A stretch of DNA of 64,000 nt from Virgifigura deserti (lineage in GTDB: Bacteria > Pseudomonadota > Alphaproteobacteria > Dongiales > Dongiaceae). Shown here one piece after another: positions 27,215 to 34,872 of this stretch. Both the position numbers and the translations under genes were made by a program. Position 1 is the stretch's first letter. Every line of letters begins with the position of its first letter. The stretch covers positions 310,001 to 374,000 of the forward strand of contig QOZR01000001.1 of assembly GCA_003576685.1 (NCBI GenBank). The letters run 5' to 3'. The notes beneath the pieces are model-generated. The model had not been told where the DNA came from, made no database searches, and saw only the letters and a list, made by a program, of their open reading frames with translations.

Positions 27215-28006
27215 ATGACGACGCATTTCCGACGTAACGCCGCCATCGCAGCGGTGATCGCTGTCGCCGCGATGGCGGGTCCGGGGGCTGCGGAAGCCGG
27301 CGTGATCACGCAGACGTTCGATTATAATTTCGGTAACGACCATCGCACGATCACTGTCGGCCCGAACGGCTCGACGAGTGCGTTCAATCAGCAGATCACG
27401 CGCAGCTTCGCGTTCGACATGTTCGACGCGTCGCTGGGCACGCTGGAGGCCGTTTCTTTTTCGTTCAGCGCCGGCGGCACCCGGATCGGCGGCATCACGC
27501 ACAATGCCGGCGGGGCGGGCACGATCACCGTCAACATCACCAATCGTTTCGGCTTCACCTTCGGCGGCGGCCTGGCAGAGGGCTCCAATGCCGTCGGCTT
27601 CCAACAAACGCACAATGCCTGGAATCTGGACTCTGGGCTCTACCGAGGCTTTTCTGGCAACTTCAGCGGCTCGAGCGCACTGAACCAGACATTCGTCTAC
27701 GATGATGCGCAGCTCGCCAGCTTCATCGGCGACGGCACGCTCGATCTGGATGTTTACTCCCGCAATGTTTTCGAAAGCCTGAGCGTGAGCGGCGACGGCC
27801 TGATCGCCACGGCGATCATCGGCAGCTGCGATCCGAACTGCGGCAATTTCGCCTGGTCCGGGCCGATCACCGGCACGGCCACGCTGAGCTACACCTATAT
27901 CGATCCGCCGGCAGCGGACGTCCCCGAGCCTGGCATGCTCGCTCTCCTAGGCGCCGGCCTCGCGGGCCTCGGCCTGATTTCCGGTCGGCGCAAGCGGATA
28001 TCATAA
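27215..28006 (+). CDS. PEP-CTERM sorted exported protein (second)
   Basis: A 263-residue secreted protein. The signal peptide (about 1-28) ends in AAEAG. The beta-rich body has Asn/Gly/Ser repeats (GGGLAEGSNAVG, LYRGFSGNFSGSSALNQTF) and one Cys pair (GSCDPNCGNF). It ends in VPEPG, a hydrophobic helix (MLALLGAGLAGLGLI) and the tail SGRRKRIS. An in-frame ATG at 27191 is a possible earlier start. It shares the PEP-CTERM sorting signal with the protein at 12400 but little else. The exosortase must be elsewhere. Confidence 0.87.
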   Translation: MTTHFRRNAAIAAVIAVAAMAGPGAAEAGVITQTFDYNFGNDHRTITVGPNGSTSAFNQQITRSFAFDMFDASLGTLEAVSFSFSAGGTRIGGITHNAGGAGTITVNITNRFGFTFGGGLAEGSNAVGFQQTHNAWNLDSGLYRGFSGNFSGSSALNQTFVYDDAQLASFIGDGTLDLDVYSRNVFESLSVSGDGLIATAIIGSCDPNCGNFAWSGPITGTATLSYTYIDPPAADVPEPGMLALLGAGLAGLGLISGRRKRIS

Positions 28007-28024
28007 GGACGAGCATCTCGGGTC

Positions 28025-28049
28025 CCCGCCGCTGCTCGCCAGCGGCGGG
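28025..28049 (+). terminator. Terminator-like hairpin after the second PEP-CTERM gene
   Basis: 10-bp perfect stem CCCGCCGCTG / CAGCGGCGGG, five-base loop, 18 bases after the stop; no T-tract. Confidence 0.6.
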
Positions 28050-28187
28050 AACCTTGAACCCGTCCCACATGTGTTCGGCCTTCCTGCCGCGACCGTTTGG
28101 AAACCAAGCGTCGGAAAGGAATTTTGGGATCATCACGGCTACCGGGACAAGCTGCTGCCGGGGACGGTTCAGATTAGCCACGGCCAA

Positions 28188-28412
28188 TCAGCCGACCACC
28201 GCCCGACTGAACGACTCGACATGATCCGTCCCCGGCAGGATCTCCGCCCCATCCAGGAACCACCGGTCCGCCGCCGGCTCATAGGATAGCCGGTTGGCGC
28301 GGCAGAGCAGCTCATAGAGTTCCCAGAGGTTCAGGCGGGGCGCACCCGCGGCGGACGTGACTGACGGGTCAATGGCCGCCACTGATAACGTCGCCACTAA
28401 ACAGCGCGCCAT
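28188..28412 (-). CDS. Hypothetical small protein (74 aa)
   Basis: A 74-residue frame whose second half looks coding: LNLWELYELLCRANRLSYEP then AADRWFLDGAEILPGTDHV. No family recognised and no clear ribosome site; a GTG about 11 codons inside is an alternative start. Base composition by codon position resembles the neighbours. It may be a real small gene or the end of a decayed one. Confidence 0.4.
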   Translation of the reverse strand: MARCLVATLSVAAIDPSVTSAAGAPRLNLWELYELLCRANRLSYEPAADRWFLDGAEILPGTDHVESFSRAVVG

Positions 28413-28528
28413 ACCGCCAAGCGTTGGTCGCCGGCGCGAATGCCCGCGGCTTAGACATCCGCTTCCGAAGTTCTCTGCGTGTCCATGGGGGCATTAGGAG
28501 AACATACCCCGCCGGAGTAAATGGCGGC

Positions 28529-28617
28529 GGCTCCGGTGGGCCGGGAGGGGTCAACCCTAGCCCGGCCTACGCATGACAGCTCCTCATGTCAGTGCCGCCA
28601 TGGGAGCGGAGCCAAGG
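28529..28617. repeat. Solitary copy of the ~90-bp dispersed repeat
   Basis: The unit begins GGCTCCGGTG, continues with GGGGTCAACCCT, CCTACGCA and CAGTG, and ends GGGAGCGGAGCC. It is the same order of blocks as in the four tandem units at 47792-48155. It lies between a hypothetical gene and the cold-shock gene, outside the island. Confidence 0.75.
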
Positions 28618-28639
28618 CCTCGGAGGAGCCTTATCCGCC

Positions 28640-28843
28640 TCAGGCCGCGCGAAGATTCGTGGCCGAGGTCTTGCCGCGCTCGGTCTGCGTATCGAAGCTG
28701 ACCTTTTGGCCCTCGTTGAGGGTGCTCATTCCGGCCTGTTCCACCGCAGAGATGTGGACGAACACGTCTTGCCCGCCACCCTCAGGCGCTATAAAGCCGT
28801 AGCCCTTCTGGCCGTTGAACCATTTCACTGTGCCAATCGCCAC
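28640..28843 (-). CDS. Cold-shock-domain protein (CspA family)
   Basis: A 67-residue single cold-shock domain: [20 protein letters not shown] (RNP1) and [13 protein letters not shown] (RNP2), ending in TSATNLRAA. It binds single-stranded RNA/DNA as a chaperone. The start is a GTG at 28843, decided by GGAGGAGG six bases upstream; the longer frame to 29038 has no such support. A GGAAC-N16-TGTT promoter lies at 28893-28917, 50 bases upstream, so this copy is probably stress-induced rather than cold-specific. Confidence 0.9.
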   Translation of the reverse strand: MAIGTVKWFNGQKGYGFIAPEGGGQDVFVHISAVEQAGMSTLNEGQKVSFDTQTERGKTSATNLRAA

Positions 28844-28892
28844 GATAACCTCCTCCGCACAGATTGCGTTGCCAGTGACACTTTCGGTCATT

Positions 28893-28917
28893 AACACCTG
28901 CGCGGGCGCTGCGTTCC
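28893..28917 (-). promoter_or_regulatory. EcfG-type general stress promoter (cold-shock gene)
   Basis: Minus strand GGAAC (28917-28913), 16 bases, TGTT (28896-28893). Confidence 0.65.
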
Positions 28918-29086
28918 GGCCGTTGCCACCCCGCCTGCCAAGGGTCACGCCGGGCGATGGCTCACTACGATGTTCCGGGGCTGCAGGTCGCTCGTTCTCC
29001 CGGTGGCGGCTCCTTTGTTGCCGCCGGTTCGGTGTCACGAGAGCCGGGATATTGGCGCATTCTCACAGAGCGGGATTCGCGGCAGG

Positions 29087-29111
29087 GGAACAAAACAACA
29101 TCAGCGGCGTC
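29087..29111 (+). promoter_or_regulatory. EcfG-type promoter (lipoprotein at 29136)
   Basis: GGAAC (29087-29091), 16 bases, CGTC (29108-29111), one mismatch, 25 bases before the start codon. Confidence 0.55.
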
Positions 29112-29135
29112 TAACGCGGGCAAGGGAGAAGCATC

Positions 29136-29735
29136 TTGCTCCGTACTCCGTTCCTGTTGCTGCCAATCCTCGCCCCGATAACTGCCGGCTGCTCGGGCAC
29201 ACGGCGTACCGAACCGTCCCGGACGGCAACGGAGCAGCTCTTGATCTCGGCGGCCGTCGATCATGCTCTCGATGGGCTGGATCTCGGCATCCCGCAAGGG
29301 ACGAAGCTCTGGGTCGATGCAAGGTACTTCGAGAGCATCGACCGGGACTACGCGGTCGGTGCGATCCGGAATCATCTGCTGCGAGAGGGCGGGCGGCTGG
29401 TTAACGGCAGGGCCGAGGCCGATGCCGTGGTCGAGATCCGGTCGGGCGCGCTTTCCACCGACAGGAATGAGATGTTCGTCGGAATTCCAAGCGTCGATCT
29501 CCCGATCCCCCTGGTGGAGAACGCGAGCACGCCCGAACTTGGCATCTTGAAGAAGAACGATGAGACCGGGGTCGCCAAGATCGGCATGACGATCTACGAG
29601 ATGAAGACCGGCGCGCTGGCCCCATACTCGCCGGCCGCGCCGGCCTACGGCTTCTCCGACCGCACGCGCTGGGTCGTGCTCTCGCTCATCAGCTGGACCA
29701 ACACGGACGTTATGCCCGAGGACGTCGAGAAATAG
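29136..29735 (+). CDS. Hypothetical lipoprotein (199 aa), TTG start
   Basis: A lipoprotein precursor: LRTPFLLLPILAPITAGC with lipobox TAGC. The mature domain (about 30-199) has LWVDARYFESIDRDYAVGAI, VNGRAEADAVVEIRSGALST and IGMTIYEMKTGALAP. It is an alternating alpha/beta pattern found in conserved hypothetical lipoproteins that I cannot name with certainty. The start is a TTG at 29136 with GGGAGAAG six bases before it; no ATG precedes the signal peptide. A stress-type promoter element lies directly upstream. Confidence 0.75.
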   Translation: MLRTPFLLLPILAPITAGCSGTRRTEPSRTATEQLLISAAVDHALDGLDLGIPQGTKLWVDARYFESIDRDYAVGAIRNHLLREGGRLVNGRAEADAVVEIRSGALSTDRNEMFVGIPSVDLPIPLVENASTPELGILKKNDETGVAKIGMTIYEMKTGALAPYSPAAPAYGFSDRTRWVVLSLISWTNTDVMPEDVEK

Positions 29736-29903
29736 CGGATCATCCGCCTGGACGGACCGAGAAAGCGGACGATGCGACCTGGAAGCGGATCTTGCGGGTG
29801 ATCGAGGCGCTGCGGGCGGAGAAGCCGGCGCCTGGACCCAAACGGCATTAGGTCACGGCGCCGCGGCAGTGACGGCAAAATACCCCCGCATAGCGGCTGG
29901 GAC

Positions 29904-29928
29904 GCAACCCAGATGCCTTCGCCGCGTT
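29904..29928 (+). promoter_or_regulatory. EcfG-type promoter (small lipoprotein at 29979)
   Basis: GCAAC (29904-29908), 16 bases, CGTT (29925-29928): one mismatch in the -35 element, 51 bases before the ATG. Confidence 0.5.
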
Positions 29929-29978
29929 AGATACTCTCTGAGCCTGCGTGCGCTCGAATGCAGAACGAGGGAAAGGCG

Positions 29979-30164
29979 ATGCGGTTTGGACGTTCGTCGG
30001 TAAGGATTGCGGCGCGGTTCGCAGCGCAAGTCGCGCTCGGCCTCGCGGCGCTGACCGTGACCGGTTGCGCGACGGAACCACGCACCTGCTACGAGGTCGT
30101 GGAGCATCCGGAGTTCGGGCGCCAGCTTCGACCCATGCCCTGCCCGCAGGCGGCGGAGCTGTAG
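29979..30164 (+). CDS. Small lipoprotein (61 aa) with CY...PCP motif
   Basis: A 61-residue precursor. The signal has a basic n-region (RFGRSSVRIAARF) and the lipobox VTGC. The mature part is ATEPRTCYEVVEHPEFGRQL followed by RPMPCPQAAEL. The order C-Y, then Gly, then M/V-P-C-P matches the 49-residue lipoprotein at 19091, so the two are paralogs. GAGGGAAAGG precedes the ATG at 29979; another ATG at 29958 is less likely. Possible stress-type promoter upstream. Function unknown. Confidence 0.75.
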   Translation: MRFGRSSVRIAARFAAQVALGLAALTVTGCATEPRTCYEVVEHPEFGRQLRPMPCPQAAEL

Positions 30165-30193
30165 CTCGTGTGAGGCTGGGCCTGCACAGCGCC

Positions 30194-30616
30194 ATGGCAG
30201 TGGCGGACGGAGCGCCGATGCCGGCAGAAACCCCCAGGAACTTTTTCGACGCGTCCTTAAAACCCGCGGTGGAGGAATGGCGGCGCGACAGGCTGTCCCG
30301 CCAGAAGGCACTCCAGGCGCTCGCACAGGCCGATGTGATGGCCGAGCGGATGTTCCGCCATCTTCAGCGTCATGACCCGGCCAGGCTCGCGGGAATCGCG
30401 AGCGCGACGGCGTATCGGAACGAGGTGCGCGCGCGGCACCTGACGCTCGGCCTCGCCTGGGACGCGCACGACCGGGGCGCCGTTGGCGTTGGCCGGTACG
30501 GAAGCGGTGAGCAGATGACCCTCGTCGAGGACGACGGAACGAGGCATCCGCTCGCGCTCGTCCTGGATCAAGTCTTGACCGCCTGGGAGATGGAACTGTC
30601 CAAGACCGGGCTGTAG
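30194..30616 (+). CDS. Hypothetical protein
   Basis: A 140-residue soluble protein: helical first half (DASLKPAVEEWRRDRLSRQK, ALQALAQADVMAERMFRHLQ) and a beta-containing second half (VGVGRYGSGEQMTLVEDDGT, then LALVLDQVLTAWEMEL). The start is uncertain: ATG at 30194 or GTG at 30170, which lies just after the lipoprotein stop. Not assigned to a family. It is the last chromosomal gene before the island. Confidence 0.55.
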   Translation: MAVADGAPMPAETPRNFFDASLKPAVEEWRRDRLSRQKALQALAQADVMAERMFRHLQRHDPARLAGIASATAYRNEVRARHLTLGLAWDAHDRGAVGVGRYGSGEQMTLVEDDGTRHPLALVLDQVLTAWEMELSKTGL

Positions 30617-30913
30617 GCGCCACCGAGCGCCCGCCTGAACGTGTTAGTCAGGTCCGTCATCTGCAACGGCGCGAGCTTTTTACCGTCGAGACGCCAGCGA
30701 TCCATCTCCGGCTCAGAGGTCAGCCGCCCGCCCCCATAGACCTATTGGCACTATTGGCACGGGCTATCAGGCGCGAAACGATGGCTTCGGTCTACCCCGA
30801 CAGCATGGCGAGAGGGAACGGGAAATGCCGCCGAAATCGGCCCCGCTGTTACCCATGTGTCACCCGGAAGCAAAAAGGGGCTAGGCCTATCTGACCCAAC
30901 CCCTCGCTTTGAT
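30617..30913. other. Chromosomal flank left of the island, 297 bp
   Basis: No gene that I can support; a 45-codon frame (30568-30705, minus) overlaps the hypothetical gene before it. It holds tandem GTGCCAATAG on the minus strand (about 30745-30764), a GGTGAC/GGTAAC pair spaced 11 bp (30847-30865, minus) and a terminator for transcription from the right. Confidence 0.5.
30872..30903 (-). terminator. Probable native terminator of tRNA-Asn, displaced by the island
   Basis: On the minus strand GGGGTTGGG pairs with CCTAGCCCC (with two wobble pairs) and TTTTT follows directly. It lies 11 bases beyond the tRNA 3' repeat, exactly where the terminator of an uninterrupted tRNA-Asn would stand. Confidence 0.65.
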
Positions 30914-30962
30914 TGGCTCCCCGGGCCGGACTCGAACCAGCGACACGGTGGTTAACAGCCAC
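30914..30962 (-). repeat. attL: 49-bp copy of the tRNA-Asn 3' part
   Basis: Identical to 53005-53053. It covers the anticodon-stem 3' side to the CCA end and is not a functional tRNA, because the sequence diverges right after the anticodon region. Confidence 0.92.
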
Positions 30963-31078
30963 TGTTCATCGTACGCCGCCGATGCTCCCCTGTTCTTTGC
31001 ATCCCCGTATCATCTTGAATTTTCTTGATATTGGTTTGTTCGTTTACGCCATGACTCGCCGGTGTTACTCTCTCTCCT

Positions 31079-31097
31079 GGTGACTTAGTGGTGACTT
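31079..31097 (+). promoter_or_regulatory. Candidate integrase arm sites, left end
   Basis: GGTGACTT at 31079-31086 and 31090-31097, starts 11 bp apart, between attL and the integrase gene. The same pair with the same spacing occurs at the right end (52938-52956). Confidence 0.6.
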
Positions 31098-31148
31098 GAG
31101 CCGTCGAGACCGGATCGAGCGCCATCACAGCCGGTAGGGGGGCTGGCA

Positions 31149-32333
31149 ATGAAGCTGACAAAATCCCGCATTCAGGCGCTCGCCTATGAAGGCGACGGCA
31201 AAAGCCGTGATGTCCGATGGGATGACACGCAACCCGGCTTTGGGGTCCGCGTCTATCCATCCGGTCGGAAAGCCTTTGTCCTGTCCTATCGCGTTCACGG
31301 TCGAAAGCGTCTTATGGCTCTGGGCGACTTCGGCCCGTTGACCTTGGAGAAGGCGCGCGAGTGGGCGCGGAAATACATCGTCCAAGTCGAAGAGGGGAAA
31401 GACCCGCTCGACGAGAAGCGCAAGGCGGCGGTCCGGAAGACGCTCGACGATCTGATTAAGAAATACATATCCGATCACGCCAAGGTTCATAAGAAGACCT
31501 GGGCCAAGGATGAGCGCCGCCTGAACAACCATATTCCGGCCGATTGGCTTGGTCGCAAAGCGGCCTCGATTACCCGCGACGAGATAGCCGACCTCCACAA
31601 GAGGATAGGGAAGAGGGCGCCTTATGAGGCGAACCGACTCCTTGAAATCCTCCGGAAGATGTTCAAGCTCGCGCGAGTCTGGCACATCATAGACGAGACG
31701 GCGCCGAACCCCGCAACGGATATCACCCGGTTTCGAGAGAAGAAGCGCAAGCGGTGGGTTCTGCCCGAAGAGGTCCCAGCGCTGGCGGCGGCTATCGACG
31801 CGGAGCCGAACATCTACATTCGCGGGGCGCTATGGACCTATCTCCTTGTCGGCGTCCGCAAAACGGAGCTGCTTCAAGCGAAGCGAACTGACGTTGATTG
31901 GAACAGGGCACTTCTAAGGCTCCCCGATACCAAGGCGGGCGATGAGCAACATGCGCCGCTAAACGGCCCTACCGTCGCGCTGTTCCAGGCGCTCCCCGCG
32001 ATCAAAGACAATCCTTACCTATTTCCGGGGGCCAAGAAGGGCAAGCATCTGGTGAACATCTGGAAGGCATGGGATCGCATCAGGCAAGCGGCGGGCGTCG
32101 AGGATGTCCGCCTGCACGACCTCCGGCGAACGGTCGGCTCGTGGATGACTCAGGCCAAGGTCGATCTCAACACCATCAAGGATGCACTACGCCACGCCAA
32201 CATCTCGACCACGCTGACCTATGCGCGCCTCGGGGCCGATCCGGCGCGTGAGGCGATCGAGGAACATGGACAGCGCATCTTGGCGGCAGCGAAGAAAGCA
32301 GAGGCGGCCGAGGTGGTCAGGTTGAGAGGTTGA
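31149..32333 (+). CDS. int: Tyrosine-recombinase integrase of the island (P4/DUF4102 type)
   Basis: A 394-residue integrase. The N-terminal arm-binding DUF4102 domain (about 1-95) includes SRDVRWDDTQPGFGVRVYPSGRKAFVLSYR as two typical blocks (D-x-x-x-P-G-F-G-V-R). A SAM-like core-binding domain (about 98-180) follows. The catalytic domain has R237 (VGVRKTELL), H323-x2-R326 (HDLRRT), the H/R region of LRHANISTTLTYARL and nucleophile Y358. It catalyses site-specific insertion into and excision from the tRNA-Asn gene. It reads away from attL. No excisionase is adjacent; the HTH protein at 33206 is the candidate. Confidence 0.95.
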   Translation: MKLTKSRIQALAYEGDGKSRDVRWDDTQPGFGVRVYPSGRKAFVLSYRVHGRKRLMALGDFGPLTLEKAREWARKYIVQVEEGKDPLDEKRKAAVRKTLDDLIKKYISDHAKVHKKTWAKDERRLNNHIPADWLGRKAASITRDEIADLHKRIGKRAPYEANRLLEILRKMFKLARVWHIIDETAPNPATDITRFREKKRKRWVLPEEVPALAAAIDAEPNIYIRGALWTYLLVGVRKTELLQAKRTDVDWNRALLRLPDTKAGDEQHAPLNGPTVALFQALPAIKDNPYLFPGAKKGKHLVNIWKAWDRIRQAAGVEDVRLHDLRRTVGSWMTQAKVDLNTIKDALRHANISTTLTYARLGADPAREAIEEHGQRILAAAKKAEAAEVVRLRG

Positions 32334-32438
32334 GGGCTTGGGGCGGCTAGGTGTCGCGGCCGAGTGCCGGGTCCCTAACACCCGGCCTGCCGCCCCGACG
32401 TTCTTCTGTAGGGTTGGCGCCGGTAGGGGCGATGCTGG

Positions 32439-33086
32439 ATGTACTATTCCGAAAAAGTCCTTGAGCAGATCATAGAGGCCGGCGGCGGCTTGCGGTCCGA
32501 CGCCGGTCCGGCTGCGCTGAAAAGGGATCTCGAACACGCGGCCTTCTGCTACGATTGGCGGACAGCGGCTCAGAGTTTTCCTGCCAACGAAGCCCGCGAA
32601 GAGATGTTGGCTTCGATCGAGGATGCCACGCGGCGGGTCCTAAAGCTATTCGCTGGCAGTAGGGATGCTGGGCCCGACGCCGAGCCCCGGATTCCCAACC
32701 ACGTTTTAATCGCCTTATCCAGGTTCGCCGGGACGATCGGGGACAGCCTGACATTCAATCCTGATCCAGTCCTGGGCGCGGCGAGAGATCTAATACGGGC
32801 GGCGGCCGGTTTCCGCGATTGTGCGAATCGCGCGAGGCTGTACCTCCAGCACGATGTGCATGGCGATCCCAAGGTGAATGCTGCCGGGCCGTCAGCTCAA
32901 TCGCATCTCATCGGCGCAGATTTGCCCGAAATCTATGAGCGCCACTTCGGCCGGCCGTTTCAGGCCAAAGGGGCGCAGTCCATGGACTTTGTCGTCCACT
33001 GCCTCAAACCGCTCGGTGTCGAGATGAGGCGCGATGCTATCACGCAGACGATCAAGCGGTTCCGAAGGAGGAAGGGGGACACGTAG
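32439..33086 (+). CDS. Hypothetical island protein
   Basis: A 215-residue soluble protein, largely helical: SEKVLEQIIEAGGGLRSDAG at the start, PVLGAARDLIRAAAGFRDCA in the middle and LGVEMRRDAITQTIKRFRRR at the end. No family recognised. No clear ribosome site before the ATG. It lies between the integrase and the HTH gene, where island-specific accessory genes usually sit. Confidence 0.55.
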   Translation: MYYSEKVLEQIIEAGGGLRSDAGPAALKRDLEHAAFCYDWRTAAQSFPANEAREEMLASIEDATRRVLKLFAGSRDAGPDAEPRIPNHVLIALSRFAGTIGDSLTFNPDPVLGAARDLIRAAAGFRDCANRARLYLQHDVHGDPKVNAAGPSAQSHLIGADLPEIYERHFGRPFQAKGAQSMDFVVHCLKPLGVEMRRDAITQTIKRFRRRKGDT

Positions 33087-33205
33087 GGTCAACGGGACTG
33101 GTGCCGTCCCCCAATCCTGAGTGCAATTAATCACCTCCAGCCGACGCATCCCCGCGTTGGTCGCCGCCAGATAGGCGGTCCGTAGGCGCCAAGCAGGCGC
33201 CTTCG

Positions 33206-33499
33206 ATGGAGGTGCAATTGCCTGATCTCAACTCGTCTACGGCGCCAGTGGCCGATAGTGTATCGCCCGCTGGTAACGATCCCCTGTACGACGAAGATGC
33301 GGCCGGCCGCTACCTTGGTGGCGAGGATCGGCCCGTCTCCGCTCGCTCGATGCAGCGTTGGCGCCTTGAGGGCATCGGTCCAGCTTACGTCAAGATCGGG
33401 CGTCTGGTCCGCTATCGCCGTTCGGCCCTGGATACCTTCCTTGCCGCGGGGGAGCGCCGCTCCACTTCGGACACGGGAGGAGGCGATGCCGCGGCTTGA
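33206..33499 (+). CDS. Helix-turn-helix protein, excisionase/AlpA-like
   Basis: A 97-residue protein with a MerR-like (HTH_17) DNA-binding domain: LYDEDAAGRYLGGEDRPVSA, then RSMQRWRLEGIGPAYVKIGR and LVRYRRSALDTFLAAGER. The pattern W-R-x-x-G-x-G-P-x-x-x-K-I-G-R-x-V-R-Y is that of AlpA/excisionase proteins of integrative elements. Tails on both sides are low complexity. It may direct excision, or switch on the primase operon that follows with overlapping starts. Confidence 0.82.
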   Translation: MEVQLPDLNSSTAPVADSVSPAGNDPLYDEDAAGRYLGGEDRPVSARSMQRWRLEGIGPAYVKIGRLVRYRRSALDTFLAAGERRSTSDTGGGDAAA

Positions 33500-33698
33500 A
33501 GTACGAGGCCCGGCAGGGGCAAGCAGCCGGGCCTCCGAAGAACTCGCTAACGCGGGCGCTGTTGGTGCCCGGAGAGCAGGCTCCACAGCACCCAGAAGCG
33601 AGATTTTCGCCGCGCGCTGGCTGACCCGCCGCGCCGATCTGCTGCGTCACGTCGCCACCGTCGTTGCCGCTCTGGCGGGATTGGGGGTGCGGCCGTGA
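33486..33698 (+). CDS. Small hypothetical protein in the primase operon (70 aa)
   Basis: The ATG at 33486 overlaps the HTH gene by 14 bases and the stop overlaps the next small frame (GTGA). Sequence rich in Ala/Arg/Gly, with a helix SEIFAARWLTRRADLLRHVA. Its interlocking start and stop argue for translational coupling, but it could be chance in high-GC DNA. Confidence 0.4.
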   Translation: MPRLEVRGPAGASSRASEELANAGAVGARRAGSTAPRSEIFAARWLTRRADLLRHVATVVAALAGLGVRP

Positions 33699-33790
33699 CC
33701 GATCGGACCATCAGCACCATGCTGCTCCGGGAGCTGATCGCGGCCTCGCAGGAGGCCGCGGCCCGGCGGCGGAAGGGATTGCCACTATGA
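33695..33790 (+). CDS. Possible micro-protein coupled to the primase (31 aa)
   Basis: GTG at 33695 overlaps the preceding stop; its own TGA overlaps the primase ATG (ATGA at 33787-33790). TDRTISTMLLRELIAASQEA then a basic tail. It is very short, and is listed because both ends interlock with neighbours. Confidence 0.3.
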   Translation: MTDRTISTMLLRELIAASQEAAARRRKGLPL

Positions 33791-34872
33791 ACGCGCCGCG
33801 GTTCACGGAAGCCTTCCTGGACGACGTGCGGGCACGGACATCGCTGGTCGAGTTGATCGGCGGGCACGTTCGGTTGATGCGGCGTGGGCGGGATCACGTC
33901 GGGGCCTGCCCGTTCCACGACGAGCGCACGCCGTCCTTCACCGTCAGCGAAGAAAAGGGCTTCTTCCATTGCTTCGGCTGCGGGGCGCACGGCGACGCCA
34001 TCGCCTTCCTGCAACGGCTCGGCGGGCTTCGGTTCCCGGGTGCGCTCGAGGCCCTGGCGAGCCGCGCCGGGCTGCTGCCCGGTCGAGACGATGCGGCGGG
34101 CGCCCCGAGGCCGGCGATTGAACGGCCATCGCCACGGGATCTCGAGGACCGGAGACGCGACCTGATCGCATGGTCCCGGCGAATCTGGCGCGAGGCGACG
34201 GCGCTGCCGGGAACACTCGGGGAGGTCTACCTACGCCACCGGGGCATCGCCTCGCCCGAGCTGCTGGCCGTGCCGACGCTGCGCTACGCCGCGGCGTTGG
34301 AGCACAGGGAGACGGGGCTTATGCTTCCGACCCTTGTCGGGGCCGTGCAGGGCGCGGACGGGTCAATCACCGGAATCCACCGCACGTTTCTCACGTCCGA
34401 CGGCCGAGGCAAGGCCGGCGTGTCCTCCCCCAAGAAGATGGGCGGCATTTGCTGGGGCGGCGCGGTGCGCTTCGCCAAGGCGGGCGAGCGGTTGGCTATC
34501 GGTGAGGGCATCGAAACGACCCTCTCCGTGGTCCAGTCCGTGCCCGGCCTGCCGGGGTGGGCGGCGCTCAGTCTCGGTAACATCGCCGGGGCGGGCTTCG
34601 GTCCAGGCAAGCCCCATCCCCGCCTGCCGGGACGCGTCCTGCCGGCCGAGGAGCCGGACATGGGCCGCCCAGGCATTCGGTTTCCGGATGTCGTGCGCGA
34701 GGTCGTCATCTGCGCCGACGCCGACAGCCGCGACCCGGAGAGCGCCGAGGCGCTGTTGATCCGCGCCGGCCGCCGCTTCATGGCCGAAGGCCGCATCGTC
34801 CGCATGGCGCGGCCGCCTCTCGGGAGCGACTTCAACGACATTCTGCGTGGAGTTCCGAGCGATGAACATTGA
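33787..34872 (+). CDS. CHC2 zinc-finger / Toprim primase-like protein
   Basis: A 361-residue protein with the DnaG-type zinc-binding domain at the front (about 10-90: GACPFHDERTPSFTVSEEKG then FFHCFGCGAHGDAIAFLQ; ligands C-x2-H and C-x2-C). A Toprim-like half follows from about 205, with the acidic signature IGEGIETTLSV and VICADADSRDPE (D-x-D). It probably makes primers for replication of the excised island. The ATG at 33787 is chosen since conserved sequence starts here. It overlaps the DUF3987 gene by 11 bases. Confidence 0.88.
   Translation: MNAPRFTEAFLDDVRARTSLVELIGGHVRLMRRGRDHVGACPFHDERTPSFTVSEEKGFFHCFGCGAHGDAIAFLQRLGGLRFPGALEALASRAGLLPGRDDAAGAPRPAIERPSPRDLEDRRRDLIAWSRRIWREATALPGTLGEVYLRHRGIASPELLAVPTLRYAAALEHRETGLMLPTLVGAVQGADGSITGIHRTFLTSDGRGKAGVSSPKKMGGICWGGAVRFAKAGERLAIGEGIETTLSVVQSVPGLPGWAALSLGNIAGAGFGPGKPHPRLPGRVLPAEEPDMGRPGIRFPDVVREVVICADADSRDPESAEALLIRAGRRFMAEGRIVRMARPPLGSDFNDILRGVPSDEH

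Noticed and set aside
29738..29851. Coding-like tail after the lipoprotein (DATWKRILRVIEALRAEKPA)
   Set aside because: No start codon in frame after the lipoprotein stop; at most a gene remnant.
30568..30705. 45-codon minus-strand frame (MDRWRLDGKKLAPLQMTDLT at its start)
   Set aside because: Looks partly coding, but it overlaps the hypothetical gene at 30194, has an upstream stop and no ribosome site; possibly the end of a decayed gene.
30914..30962. Second tRNA-Asn gene
   Set aside because: Only the 3' part matches; the D arm and 5' acceptor side are absent, so it is the att repeat.
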